From the NCBI RefSeq assembly GCF_037113415.1, contig NZ_CP146608.1:2996501-3060500 (forward strand): 64,000 nt of DNA, read 5' to 3'. The stretch is from Devosia sp. XK-2 (GTDB taxonomy: Bacteria > Pseudomonadota > Alphaproteobacteria > Rhizobiales > Devosiaceae). Each line of letters begins with the position of its first letter. Within the stretch, counting starts at the first letter, position 1. The notes below the pieces were generated by a model. That model was not told the origin of the DNA and ran no database searches. It saw only the letters and a list, made by a program, of their open reading frames with translations. This document shows positions 33,485-41,495 of this stretch, one piece after another. The position numbers and the translations under genes are program-made.

Positions 33485-33976
33485 CTACTCGAGATCGGAC
33501 GGAAATTGGGGCACGGCCTGGGTCTGGCGGGCGCGATGCGCCTCAAGCCGGTCGGCCAGTTCATCATCGCTCAGCGCCAGCACGGCGGCGGCCAGCAAAG
33601 CTGCGTTGATGGCGCCGGGCTCGCCAATGGCCAAGGTACCCACTGGGATACCGCCGGGCATCTGCACGATGGAATAAAGGCTATCCATGCCACTCAGGGC
33701 CTTGGAGCGCACCGGCACACCAAAGACCGGCAGCGTTGTCATGGCCGCAATCATGCCGGGCAGATGCGCAGCGCCACCAGCGCCGGCGATGATCACCTTG
33801 ATCCCCTCTTCTCGCGCATTGGTGGCAAAGTCCACCATGCGTTCGGGCGTGCGATGTGCCGAGACGATGCGCGCCTCATACTCGACTTCGAGATTTTCGA
33901 GGGTTTCGGCGGCCAGCCGCATAGTGGGCCAGTCCGATTGGCTGCCCATGACAATGGCGACCGGTGGCTTGAGCAT
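33485..33976 (-). CDS. purE: N5-carboxyaminoimidazole ribonucleotide mutase
   Basis: Converts N5-CAIR to CAIR in purine synthesis, 163 residues, bacterial class I. The phosphate-binding [10 protein letters not shown] lies at residues 10-19, the catalytic region SAHRTPERM near 43-51, and [13 protein letters not shown] near 74-86. The start at 33976 has a GGGGGA site; the open frame continues upstream into an intergenic repeat and is not used. First gene of purEK. No PurR box was recognised. Confidence 0.95.
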   Translation of the reverse strand: MLKPPVAIVMGSQSDWPTMRLAAETLENLEVEYEARIVSAHRTPERMVDFATNAREEGIKVIIAGAGGAAHLPGMIAAMTTLPVFGVPVRSKALSGMDSLYSIVQMPGGIPVGTLAIGEPGAINAALLAAAVLALSDDELADRLEAHRARQTQAVPQFPSDLE

Positions 33977-34020
33977 GGCGTTTCCCCCGTGCCGCTCCGC
34001 AAAGCGTGCACCCGAGCATC

Positions 34021-34115
34021 GGACCGAAAAATGCCAGGCGGTTCTCGGGCGGTTCCGATGCGAATCCAAAACTAGAGCGCACGATCCAATTTCGTCGGAT
34101 CGTCAGGCGCTCTAG
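34021..34115. repeat. Dispersed intergenic palindromic repeat upstream of purE
   Basis: The right part is a near-perfect hairpin: CTAGAGCGC with ACGATCC pairs with GGATCGT and GCGCTCTAG across CAATTTCGTC. To its left follow CGGTTCTCGGGCGGTTCC and CCGAAAAATGCC. This matches the general layout of dispersed rhizobial intergenic palindromes (hairpin plus a G/C-rich tail). It occupies most of the 175 bases between purE and the YdcH gene, so purE's promoter must lie within or beside it. Confidence 0.65.
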
Positions 34116-34150
34116 CCCAATTTCCGCCATAACTCAAGGCGCCGGAGCGC

Positions 34151-34366
34151 TCAGGCAATGATGTCGGGCAAGAGAATATTTTCGAGTTGGACGATGCGAT
34201 CCTTAAGCGCCAGCTTCCGCTTTTTAAGGCGCTGGATCAGCATGCGATCGGCCAGTTGCGACTGGCTCAGAGTATGTATGGCCGCGTCGAGATCGGCGTG
34301 TTCCTGGCGTTTTGTGGCCAGTTCGATGCCGAGCTGGGTTTCCTGTTCCTTGGTCAACGACAGCAT
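34151..34366 (-). CDS. YdcH family (DUF465) protein
   Basis: A 71-residue coiled-coil protein. The DUF465 pattern is visible in KEQETQLGIELATKRQEHADL and MLIQRLKKRKLALKDRIVQL. Function unknown. Divergent from a second YdcH-like gene 153 bases away. Confidence 0.88.
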   Translation of the reverse strand: MLSLTKEQETQLGIELATKRQEHADLDAAIHTLSQSQLADRMLIQRLKKRKLALKDRIVQLENILLPDIIA

Positions 34367-34519
34367 GGTGTATCGGAACTCTCAGGCGCCAATCATTAGC
34401 CTTGGTTAACTGATCACGCAGAGTTTTGCATCTGATTTCCGGTGCGCTGCCAAACGGCGTCGACAAAGGATGAAATATTTGTGACGATACCCTCGTCCAA
34501 CACGCTGAAAGGAGTTGCT

Positions 34520-34696
34520 ATGACGACTGAAGGCCACATCGCCGCGCTGGAACGGCGTCATCAGGAACTGGATCGGATGATCCAGACGGAAAGCCAAAAT
34601 CGGCTCGCCGACGATCTGATGGTTGCAGCGCTCAAGCGCAAGAAACTCGAAGTGAAGGACGAACTTTTCAAGCTCCAGGGCGCCACGCGGCAATAA
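34520..34696 (+). CDS. YdcH family (DUF465) protein, second copy
   Basis: A 58-residue coiled-coil protein, divergent paralogue of its neighbour. It has HIAALERRHQELDRMIQTE and MVAALKRKKLEVKDELFKL, the DUF465 double-helix pattern, in which the LKRKKL block is the most conserved. An AAAGGAG site precedes the ATG; the longer open frame upstream is rejected. A terminator follows 31 bases after the stop. The function is unknown. In many alphaproteobacteria such pairs of short DUF465 genes occur together, so this is probably an old duplication. Confidence 0.88.
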   Translation: MTTEGHIAALERRHQELDRMIQTESQNRLADDLMVAALKRKKLEVKDELFKLQGATRQ

Positions 34697-34727
34697 GGCA
34701 GCATCAACAAGATCGATCCGCTCTGGA

Positions 34728-34756
34728 GGGTCACGGCTCACGCCGCGGCCCTTTTT
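34728..34756 (+). terminator. Rho-independent terminator of the second YdcH gene
   Basis: GGGTCACGGC and GCCGCGGCCC form a ten-pair stem with one mismatch and one G-U pair around a TCAC loop, followed by TTTTT. Confidence 0.8.
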
Positions 34757-34789
34757 CACGTGCCCAGGGCCTTTTCCAATTCTCTAGGA

Positions 34790-34804
34790 TTAACATCCTC
34801 TTAA
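34790..34804. promoter_or_regulatory. CtrA-type box upstream of the sigma-54 regulator
   Basis: Perfect TTAA-N7-TTAA (34790-34793 and 34801-34804), 76 bases before the start of the response regulator and past the preceding terminator. No strong -10 element is obvious at the expected distance. In Caulobacter the comparable regulator tacA is activated by CtrA. Confidence 0.5.
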
Positions 34805-34879
34805 GAAGCGGAGGGCATCGTCATTCCCAAAACGGCACAACTCGATTCGTGCTGAAGACCATTCTGATCTGGGGTAGAT

Positions 34880-36364
34880 ATGACGCGTGTTCTGGTCGTG
34901 GATGATGATCCGGTACAATTGCGGCTAACCTCGGAAGTCGCCAACCGGGCCGGCTTCAAGCCGATCACCGCGACCGGCGGCGAACAAGCCCTGTCCATCC
35001 TGCGCAGCGATCCCCAGTTGGGCGCCATGATCCTGGACCTGGTCATGCCCGATCTCGACGGCATGGGAGTCATGGAGACCATGCGCCGGGAGGGGATCAC
35101 CACCCCGGTGATCATCCAGACCGCCAATGCCTCGCTGGAAACCGTGATCTCGGCCATGCGCCAGGGCGCAGCGGACTATTTCGTCAAGCCCGTGGCACCG
35201 GAGAGGCTGGTCATCTCACTGCGCAATGCCATGAAACTCGATGCGCTCGAAGCAGCCATTCGCGCCGAGCATGCGCGCAAGTCCGGCACTTTCACGCAGA
35301 AGGACATGATTGCCGCCGCCCCCGCCATGGCACGCGTCATCACGCTGTGCGCCAAGGCCGCCAAAAGCAATATTCCCGTCCTCATTGAAGGCGAATCCGG
35401 CACCGGCAAGGAATTGGTCGCCCGTATCATTCAAGGCACCGGCGATCGCGCGGGCAAGCCATTCGTCACCGTCAATTGCGGCGCCATTCCGCCCAATCTG
35501 GTTGAATCGGTGTTGTTCGGCCACAAGAAGGGGGCCTTTACCGGCGCCCATGCCGACCAGCCGGGCAAATTCGCTGAGGCCCATGGCGGAACCCTGTTTC
35601 TCGACGAAGTGGGCGAACTGCCGCTCGAAACGCAGGTCAAGCTGCTCCGCGCCCTCCAAGATGGCGAGATCGAGCCGGTGGGCGCCAGCAAAGCCGAAAA
35701 GGTCAATGTGCGCCTGATCTCGGCAACCAATAGGCGGCTTTTGAACCTCGCCAAATCCGGCGAATTCCGCGAAGACCTGTTCTACCGCCTCAACGTCTTC
35801 CCCATCTATGTACCGCCCTTGCGCGAACGGCTCGAAGACCTGCCTGCGCTGATCAGCCATTTCATTGCCCGGTTCTCGGCGGAAGCGGGCAAGCGCATTC
35901 TGGGTGTGTCGCCCGCTGTCACCGACCTTCTGGGCGCCTATGACTGGCCGGGCAATGTGCGTCAGCTCGAAAACACCATCTATCGTGCCATTGTGCTCAG
36001 CGACGGCGCCTTTCTCGAGACCCAGGATTTCCCGCAGATCCTGGCCCAGGCCGCGGGCCGGGACGAGGCGCTACGCTCGATCGAGAAAGTCGCCGCCCCC
36101 AGCGAGCCCGTGCATATCGACGCGGCCCCCGCCCGCGCCCCACTCCAGTCCGAACCGCCGGCCACGCGCGACCGCTTCCTTGCCGACAATGGGGAATTGC
36201 AGGCCTTGTCCGAGATCGAGCGGGAGGCGATTGCCTTTGCCATTGAGCATCATGGCGGGCGCATGTCACGGGTGGCTCGCGCCCTGGGCATTGGACGCTC
36301 AACGCTTTACCGCAAGCTGCATGAATATGGCATGGCCGAAGGGCTCATCAACGATGCCGCCTGA
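34880..36364 (+). CDS. Sigma-54-dependent response regulator (TacA/NtrC type)
   Basis: A 494-residue transcriptional activator with three domains. The receiver (1-120) has the acidic pocket DDD at 8-10, phospho-acceptor Asp53, Thr81 and Lys103. The AAA+ domain has Walker A GESGTGKE at 171-178 and the sigma-54 contact loop GAFTGA at 218-223, then the DEVGELPL Walker B. The C-terminal Fis-type HTH is near residues 455-490 (GGRMSRVARALGIGRSTLYR). All functional residues are present. No histidine kinase gene is adjacent, so it is an orphan. Order, length and the CtrA-type box upstream suggest a TacA-like role in cell-cycle or polar development; that is inference, and an NtrC-like or FlbD-like role is not excluded. 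Confidence 0.92.
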   Translation: MTRVLVVDDDPVQLRLTSEVANRAGFKPITATGGEQALSILRSDPQLGAMILDLVMPDLDGMGVMETMRREGITTPVIIQTANASLETVISAMRQGAADYFVKPVAPERLVISLRNAMKLDALEAAIRAEHARKSGTFTQKDMIAAAPAMARVITLCAKAAKSNIPVLIEGESGTGKELVARIIQGTGDRAGKPFVTVNCGAIPPNLVESVLFGHKKGAFTGAHADQPGKFAEAHGGTLFLDEVGELPLETQVKLLRALQDGEIEPVGASKAEKVNVRLISATNRRLLNLAKSGEFREDLFYRLNVFPIYVPPLRERLEDLPALISHFIARFSAEAGKRILGVSPAVTDLLGAYDWPGNVRQLENTIYRAIVLSDGAFLETQDFPQILAQAAGRDEALRSIEKVAAPSEPVHIDAAPARAPLQSEPPATRDRFLADNGELQALSEIEREAIAFAIEHHGGRMSRVARALGIGRSTLYRKLHEYGMAEGLINDAA

Positions 36365-36370
36365 GCGATA

Positions 36371-36399
36371 GGGACAAGGACCGAAATCGGCCTTGTCCC
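36371..36399 (+). terminator. Hairpin after the sigma-54 regulator
   Basis: GGGACAAGG at 36371-36379 and CCTTGTCCC at 36391-36399 form a perfect 9-bp stem 7 bases after the stop, without a T run. The rest of the 200-base gap to the outer-membrane gene contains TTAC-N7-TTAA at 36506-36520, a one-mismatch CtrA-type site. Confidence 0.55.
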
Positions 36400-36566
36400 G
36401 GACGATATCCCCAAAGGCCTGACCGTAAAGCACCTGTGCACCGGGGCGCCATTACGAGCCAGCATTGGTGCCATGCGCATCAACTCGGCACGTTAACCTT
36501 ATTCCTTACCGGACCGTTAAGAGATTGGCGCGAAATGTCGCCATTATTTTAACTTGCGAGGCCACC

Positions 36567-37238
36567 ATGCGACATTCAGCCATTGCCCTTCTCGCCCTTC
36601 TGGCCGCTTCCGTTTCGGCTCACGCGGCGGATCTGGGCTGGAGCAATTCCGGCACATCGCCCATCTACGGCGGAACCAGCGCCACCCAGTGGACCGGCTT
36701 TTATGCCGGTGTCAGCGGTGGCTATGGCTGGGGCACCACCATTGTCGACCCGGCTGTTGGGGCAGCCACAAACAACAATTCTGCCGGCTGGAGTCTGGGC
36801 GCACAGGCCGGCTACAATATGGACATGGGGGGCTTCGTTCTCGGCGGCGAAGCCGACCTGCAATGGGCCGGCATCGGCTATAGTGAATCGCTGGGCGGCG
36901 GCAATACATTCGAGGCCAAGACCGACTTCTTCGGCACCGTGCGCGGCCGCGCCGGCGTCCCCGTCGGCCAGGTCATGCCTTATGCCACGGGCGGTCTCGC
37001 CTTTGGCCGCGGCGTCGCTCAGGAAAACACCGGCGTCGTCACCTCGCAGACCGCCAATCACTTCGGCTGGACCGCCGGGCTGGGCCTGGAAGCCCAGGCC
37101 ACCGAAAATATCTCGGTCAAGGCCGAATATCTCTATGTCGATCTGGGCGAACAGTCCTATGGCGGTCTGCCCAGCGGCAATCGCGACATCACCCAGCGCT
37201 TCTCGGTCGTACGCGCCGGCATCAATTACAAGTTCTGA
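36567..37238 (+). CDS. Outer-membrane beta-barrel protein, Omp25/Omp31 type
   Basis: A 223-residue outer-membrane protein with a Sec signal peptide (MRHSAIALLALLAASVSA, cleavage after HAA). The mature part shows alternating aromatic beta strands: GFYAGVSGGYGWG, GGFVLGGEADLQW, and AEYLYVDLGEQSYGG, ending in the outer-membrane C-terminal pattern YKF. This eight-stranded form is common in Hyphomicrobiales (Brucella Omp25/31). The start at 36567 has a TTGCGAGG site; the longer frame upstream is rejected. Confidence 0.9.
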   Translation: MRHSAIALLALLAASVSAHAADLGWSNSGTSPIYGGTSATQWTGFYAGVSGGYGWGTTIVDPAVGAATNNNSAGWSLGAQAGYNMDMGGFVLGGEADLQWAGIGYSESLGGGNTFEAKTDFFGTVRGRAGVPVGQVMPYATGGLAFGRGVAQENTGVVTSQTANHFGWTAGLGLEAQATENISVKAEYLYVDLGEQSYGGLPSGNRDITQRFSVVRAGINYKF

Positions 37239-37290
37239 TTGGGATTTGGGGCCGCGCTGACCGTTTTTGCGCCGGCACTGCTGCCGCCGC

Positions 37291-38358
37291 CTACCGGATG
37301 CGCTGCTGAGTCCGCTTGTCGAAGACCAGCGTGCGACCGGCAGGAAAGCGCAGGTGCAGTCTGTCGCCGGACCGCAGATCGCGACGCTCGCGAACCTCCA
37401 CGGCAATCGGCTCGGCACCAGATCTATTGGCATAGGCAAAGCTGGACGTACCGAGATGCTCGACGGCTGTCACCTCGATGGCCAATCCGTCATCGGCCAG
37501 GGTGAAATGTTCCGGACGACATCCCAGCACCACTTCGCCCCCGATTTCAGGAAGCTGCAGATCGGGCAAGGCGACGTCTAGGGCTTGCGGCCCTGCAAGC
37601 CGCACCAGACCGGGCGCCACCACAGTGGCGTCGAAAAAATTCATCCTTGGGCTACCGATAAAGCCCGCCACAAAGAGATTGTCCGGGTCGTCATAGAGTT
37701 CGAGCGGCGCGCCGGCTTGCTCAATGCGCCCCGCGCGCAAAACCACGATCTTGTCTGCCAGGGTCATCGCTTCGACCTGATCATGGGTGACATAGACCAT
37801 GGTGGCCCCGAGCCGCTCATGCAAACCGGCCAGTTCGATCCGCATCTGGACACGCAGCTCCGCATCCAGGTTGGACAGGGGCTCGTCGAAGAGGAACACC
37901 TCTGGCTGGCGCACGATGGCGCGGCCGATGGCAACCCTTTGCCGTTGTCCGCCCGAAAGCTGAGCCGGTTTGCGGTCCAGCAAATGGGTCAGTTGCAACA
38001 CCGACGCTGCGGTCTCGATGCGGGCGCGTGCCTCGGCCTTGGGCACACCGTTTACACGCATGCCAAAGCCCATATTCTGCGCCACCGTCATATGCGGGAA
38101 CAGGGCATAGGACTGAAACACCATGGCCACGCCGCGCTGCGCCGGATCGACATGGGTAACGTCGCGCGCCCCGATCTGGATCGAGCCGCCGCTGGCTTCC
38201 TCCAGCCCCGCGATCAGGCGCAGCAATGTCGATTTGCCGCAGCCCGAGGGGCCGACAAAGACCACGAATTCCCCATCCTCAATATCGAGGCTGACCGAAT
38301 GGATGATCTGGGTGGCACCGAAGCGCTTGGAAAGATCTGACAGTACGAGTTGAGCCAT
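37291..38358 (-). CDS. CUT1 ABC transporter ATP-binding protein (MalK/UgpC type), nucleoside locus
   Basis: A 355-residue ATPase with Walker A GPSGCGKST near residues 36-44, signature LSGGQRQRVA, Walker B FLFDEPLSNLD and the H-loop VTHDQVEAM. The C-terminal 120 residues form the OB-type regulatory domain of MalK-like proteins (GCRPEHFTLADDG). It closes a unit of binding protein, two permeases and this ATPase, on the same strand and directly downstream of nucleoside hydrolase and adenosine deaminase genes. It starts 15 bases after the second permease. The likely cargo is a nucleoside or nucleoside-like compound, by context only. Confidence 0.92.
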   Translation of the reverse strand: MAQLVLSDLSKRFGATQIIHSVSLDIEDGEFVVFVGPSGCGKSTLLRLIAGLEEASGGSIQIGARDVTHVDPAQRGVAMVFQSYALFPHMTVAQNMGFGMRVNGVPKAEARARIETAASVLQLTHLLDRKPAQLSGGQRQRVAIGRAIVRQPEVFLFDEPLSNLDAELRVQMRIELAGLHERLGATMVYVTHDQVEAMTLADKIVVLRAGRIEQAGAPLELYDDPDNLFVAGFIGSPRMNFFDATVVAPGLVRLAGPQALDVALPDLQLPEIGGEVVLGCRPEHFTLADDGLAIEVTAVEHLGTSSFAYANRSGAEPIAVEVRERRDLRSGDRLHLRFPAGRTLVFDKRTQQRIR

Positions 38359-38373
38359 GTTTGTCCCTTCGGA

Positions 38374-39219
38374 TCACCCCTTAAGACCCGAGCCGGCAAG
38401 GCCCTGGACATAGTAGCGCTGCAGGGGCAGCAGCAAAACGATGGGGATGAGTGCGGTGATGACGGCAACGCCGAACAATTCGTTCCAGGCCGTCGTATAT
38501 TGTTCCTGGAAGCTCGCCATCCCCACCTGAATGACCTTGAATTCCTGGGCAGGCATGGCCAGCAGCGGCCAGAGAAACGCTTCCCATTGGAAGATGAACA
38601 ACATCAGCCCGGCGCTGATACAGGTGGGCATGGAAAGTGGAACATAGACGCTCCACAGGATGCGGAGGGGCCCTGCCCCTTCAAGCCGCGCGGCCTCGTA
38701 ATAGTCTTTGGGGACCTGCCGGAAGAATTGATAGAACAGGAAAACGGCCAGCCCATTGGCGACAGAGGGCACAATCAGCGCGGCCACATTGTCGATCCAC
38801 CCCAATTGTTGAACGACGCCATAAAGTGGCATGGCAATCGCCTCAAAAGGCAACATGAAGCTGACCACCACAATCGCCAGAATCGTGTTTTTGGCCGGAA
38901 AGTTAAAGACGGCAAAGGCATAGCCGGCCAACCCATTGACCACCAGGCCAAAGGCCGTCGTCAGCCCCGCAACCATCAGCGTATTCCAGATGATCGTGCC
39001 AAAGCCGCGCTCGAAAATGCCGAAATAGGCTTCAACCGTCAGCGGCTCGGGCAGGAAGGCACGCGGCGAGAACGGAAACAGGTCTCGAAAGATCGCATCA
39101 TTGGGACGCAATGACGAGATGATCGCCCACCATAGCGGCATAATGAACACCACGGCGCTGACGGCCAGAGCCAGATAGATCAGCCCCTTGCGCATCTGGG
39201 ATGAGCGCAGCCAATTCAT
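38374..39219 (-). CDS. CUT1 ABC transporter permease (MalG type), nucleoside locus
   Basis: A 281-residue inner-membrane protein with six helices. It begins MNWLRSSQMRKGLIYLALAV and has the EAA-loop EAARLEGAGPLRILWSVYVP near residues 180-200, which contacts the ATPase. The end LLPLQRYYVQGLAGSGLKG is typical of the MalG group. Its start overlaps the upstream permease by four bases, so the two are translationally coupled. Confidence 0.92.
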   Translation of the reverse strand: MNWLRSSQMRKGLIYLALAVSAVVFIMPLWWAIISSLRPNDAIFRDLFPFSPRAFLPEPLTVEAYFGIFERGFGTIIWNTLMVAGLTTAFGLVVNGLAGYAFAVFNFPAKNTILAIVVVSFMLPFEAIAMPLYGVVQQLGWIDNVAALIVPSVANGLAVFLFYQFFRQVPKDYYEAARLEGAGPLRILWSVYVPLSMPTCISAGLMLFIFQWEAFLWPLLAMPAQEFKVIQVGMASFQEQYTTAWNELFGVAVITALIPIVLLLPLQRYYVQGLAGSGLKG

Positions 39220-40085
39220 GATGCGGCTCCTTGGCGGCGCCCAGACAACAGCCAGAACTGCAGGCCGACAATGACCAGCAGCAGCGCCACAAGGATCACC
39301 ACAATGGCCATGGCCCGTCCCATATCGCCAAAGACGAACCCTGACTTATAGGCTTCGTACATCAGAACATTGGTCGAATTGCGCGGCCCGCCATTGGTGA
39401 GCATGAAGATGGGCGCAAAGAGCAGGAAATTGATGGTGACATCGGCCACCAATACGAAAAGCAGGGTCGGCTTGAGCAATGGCAGGGTCACGAGCCACAG
39501 GCGCTGCCAGCTCGAGGCGCCTTCCAGCCGCGCCGCCTCATGAATTTCGGGCGAGATGTTCTGCAGCCCACCGATGATGAAAATCATCCAATAGCTGATG
39601 CCCTTCCACGTCGCGATGGCGATAATCGAATAAAGCGCCAGCTCGGGACTGGTCAGAAAGCGCAGTGGCGGCAGTCCCAGCGCGCCCAGAAAGCCGTTCA
39701 GCAGGCCATCCGGCAGCAGCATGATGCGCCAGATGATGACCGCGACCGGCAAGGACACACCGATAGGGATCAGGAACAGAAATCGGAAAATGCCGATAAA
39801 GGGCACCTTCTGCACGAACATCAGCGCCAGCAGCAAGGCGAGCGCCACCTGCAGGGGATTGATGATCAGATTGAACCACAGCGTGACCCAAAGCGACTGC
39901 CAGAAGCCGTTATCGGTCAGCAGCAATATGTAGTTCTCGAAGCCGACAAACAGCCGCTCGCCGCGGAAGGTTGAAAACAGGCTTTCAAAAACCGCCAGGA
40001 CGATCGGATAGACCCGGAACAGGGCCAGGCCGAGCAGCGCCGGCAGGAGCGCAATAGGCGCCAGCGGTATCGTCAGCCTTTTCAT
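39216..40085 (-). CDS. CUT1 ABC transporter permease (MalF type), nucleoside locus
   Basis: A 289-residue inner-membrane protein with six helices; the first is MKRLTIPLAPIALLPALLGL and the EAA loop is EAARLEGASSWQRLWLVTLP near residues 194-213. The start at 40085 has a GGAGACAGGA site; an in-frame ATG at 40115 would add ten residues not typical of the family. It lies 62 bases after the binding protein gene and is coupled to the next permease. Confidence 0.92.
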   Translation of the reverse strand: MKRLTIPLAPIALLPALLGLALFRVYPIVLAVFESLFSTFRGERLFVGFENYILLLTDNGFWQSLWVTLWFNLIINPLQVALALLLALMFVQKVPFIGIFRFLFLIPIGVSLPVAVIIWRIMLLPDGLLNGFLGALGLPPLRFLTSPELALYSIIAIATWKGISYWMIFIIGGLQNISPEIHEAARLEGASSWQRLWLVTLPLLKPTLLFVLVADVTINFLLFAPIFMLTNGGPRNSTNVLMYEAYKSGFVFGDMGRAMAIVVILVALLLVIVGLQFWLLSGRRQGAAS

Positions 40086-40147
40086 GGTCCTGTCTCCGGT
40101 CAGAGCCCGCCCCAAGCCAAGAAAGGTCGGGGCGGATGCTAGAGCAA

Positions 40148-41473
40148 TTACTGGCGATTGAGGCGCCGGGCGGCCTCGTCATAGGCGTCCACCGCCGTGA
40201 CCAGCGCTTCATCGACATCCACGCCATTGGCAATGTCAACGAAGGCGGTGCGGAAGGCATCCTGGAGCTGGCTGAAGGCCACGGTCACCGGGCGGGGCTG
40301 CGCCGTATTGCGCGATTCCCAGGCCGAAAGCCGCATCACGCTGCCGGGAAACGCGTCATAGGCCGGGTCAGTATCAATCGCTTCGAGCAGTGCCAGGGTC
40401 GTGGGCAATTGATTGAGATTGTCGAACCAGATCCCAGTGCCTTCCGCTGACAGGGTCGCGAAGGTTGCAAAATCGGTTGCCGCCTCTGCGTCCGGCGAGG
40501 CAGCGTGAACGCCGAGATACCAGCTCCCGGTCGGGGTGACCGCCGCGCCTTCGGCAAAACGCGGATGCGGCGCAATGCCGAAATTGATGTCGCTTTCGGC
40601 AATGGCGGGCACATTCCAGGTGCCGCCGACAAACATGGCCAATTGGCCGTTGACGAACATCTGGGTCGCTTCGCCAAAGCCCAGGGCGCGCGGGCTGACC
40701 TCGTCGACATTGAACAGGCCGGACCACCAATTGGCAGCCTGCCGCCAGGCATCGCCATCGAGATAGTCGGCAGCGGTCATGGTGTCGTCCGAAATGATGG
40801 CGCCGCCCAGCGAGGCACCGAGCGGCTGCAACTGATAGAGCTCACCGAATTGCTCAAAGGCGAAGCCCCAGGTCTGGGTGCGTCCATCCTCGGTTTTCGT
40901 GACTGCGTTTGCCGCTTCGACAAGCCGTTCCCAGGTCCAGCGCCCCTCGGTGGCCATGGCCTGAATGTCGTCGGCGCTCGCCTGGCCATCGGCCGTCAAT
41001 CCCGCCGGCGGCTCAATGCCAGCCTCGGTCAAAAGGTCGATATTGTAATAGAGCACCTGGGCCGAGGAGTTCATCGGCAGGGCATAGAGCTCTCCCTCGA
41101 AGGTGCCGGCCTGACCTGCGGAGGCAACCAGCGTCTCGCGAGCCTGGGCCTCAATTTCAGCGCCGAATGGCGCGATATAGCCATTGGCGGCGTAGGACGC
41201 CACGACCGGCGCATCGGTGTAGATCAGGTCGATATTCTCGTCTCCCGACCGCAGGCGCAGATCGGAGACCTGGAAGAACTGCCCCCAGGGCAGGGCCTGG
41301 ATTTCGACGGTGACGTCTGGATGGGCGGCCATATAGGCGTCCGCCACCGCTTCCATTGCCCCCTTGTCGAGCCCTTCAAGCATGAGAATGGTCAGGGTGG
41401 TGCTGGCCTGTGCCGTCCCTGTGGCAGCCAAGAACGCGACGACAGATGTCGCAAATGCGGTCCTGATTTTCAT
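40148..41473 (-). CDS. Extracellular solute-binding protein, family 1, nucleoside locus
   Basis: Periplasmic ligand-binding protein of 441 residues with a Sec signal peptide (MKIRTAFATSVVAFLAATGT, cleavage after AQA-S). It has the family 1 fold with GLDKGAMEAVADAYMAAHPD near the mature start, the hinge-like YYNIDLLTEAGIEPP near residue 140, and GSWYLGVHAASPDAEAATDF later. Sugar-binding members share this fold, so the sequence points to a CUT1 system while the neighbours point to nucleosides. The start at 41473 is chosen for the signal peptide. It follows the nucleoside hydrolase gene at 22 bases. Confidence 0.9.
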   Translation of the reverse strand: MKIRTAFATSVVAFLAATGTAQASTTLTILMLEGLDKGAMEAVADAYMAAHPDVTVEIQALPWGQFFQVSDLRLRSGDENIDLIYTDAPVVASYAANGYIAPFGAEIEAQARETLVASAGQAGTFEGELYALPMNSSAQVLYYNIDLLTEAGIEPPAGLTADGQASADDIQAMATEGRWTWERLVEAANAVTKTEDGRTQTWGFAFEQFGELYQLQPLGASLGGAIISDDTMTAADYLDGDAWRQAANWWSGLFNVDEVSPRALGFGEATQMFVNGQLAMFVGGTWNVPAIAESDINFGIAPHPRFAEGAAVTPTGSWYLGVHAASPDAEAATDFATFATLSAEGTGIWFDNLNQLPTTLALLEAIDTDPAYDAFPGSVMRLSAWESRNTAQPRPVTVAFSQLQDAFRTAFVDIANGVDVDEALVTAVDAYDEAARRLNRQ

Positions 41474-41495
41474 TCCTATCTCCAATTGTGCTGGT

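Noticed and set aside
34394-34416. TTAG/TTAAC pair near the YdcH genes
   Set aside because: The spacer is six, not seven, bases, so it does not fit the CtrA consensus.
36506-36520. CtrA-like site TTAC-N7-TTAA before the outer-membrane protein gene
   Set aside because: One mismatch in the consensus; noted in the gap but not strong enough to list alone.
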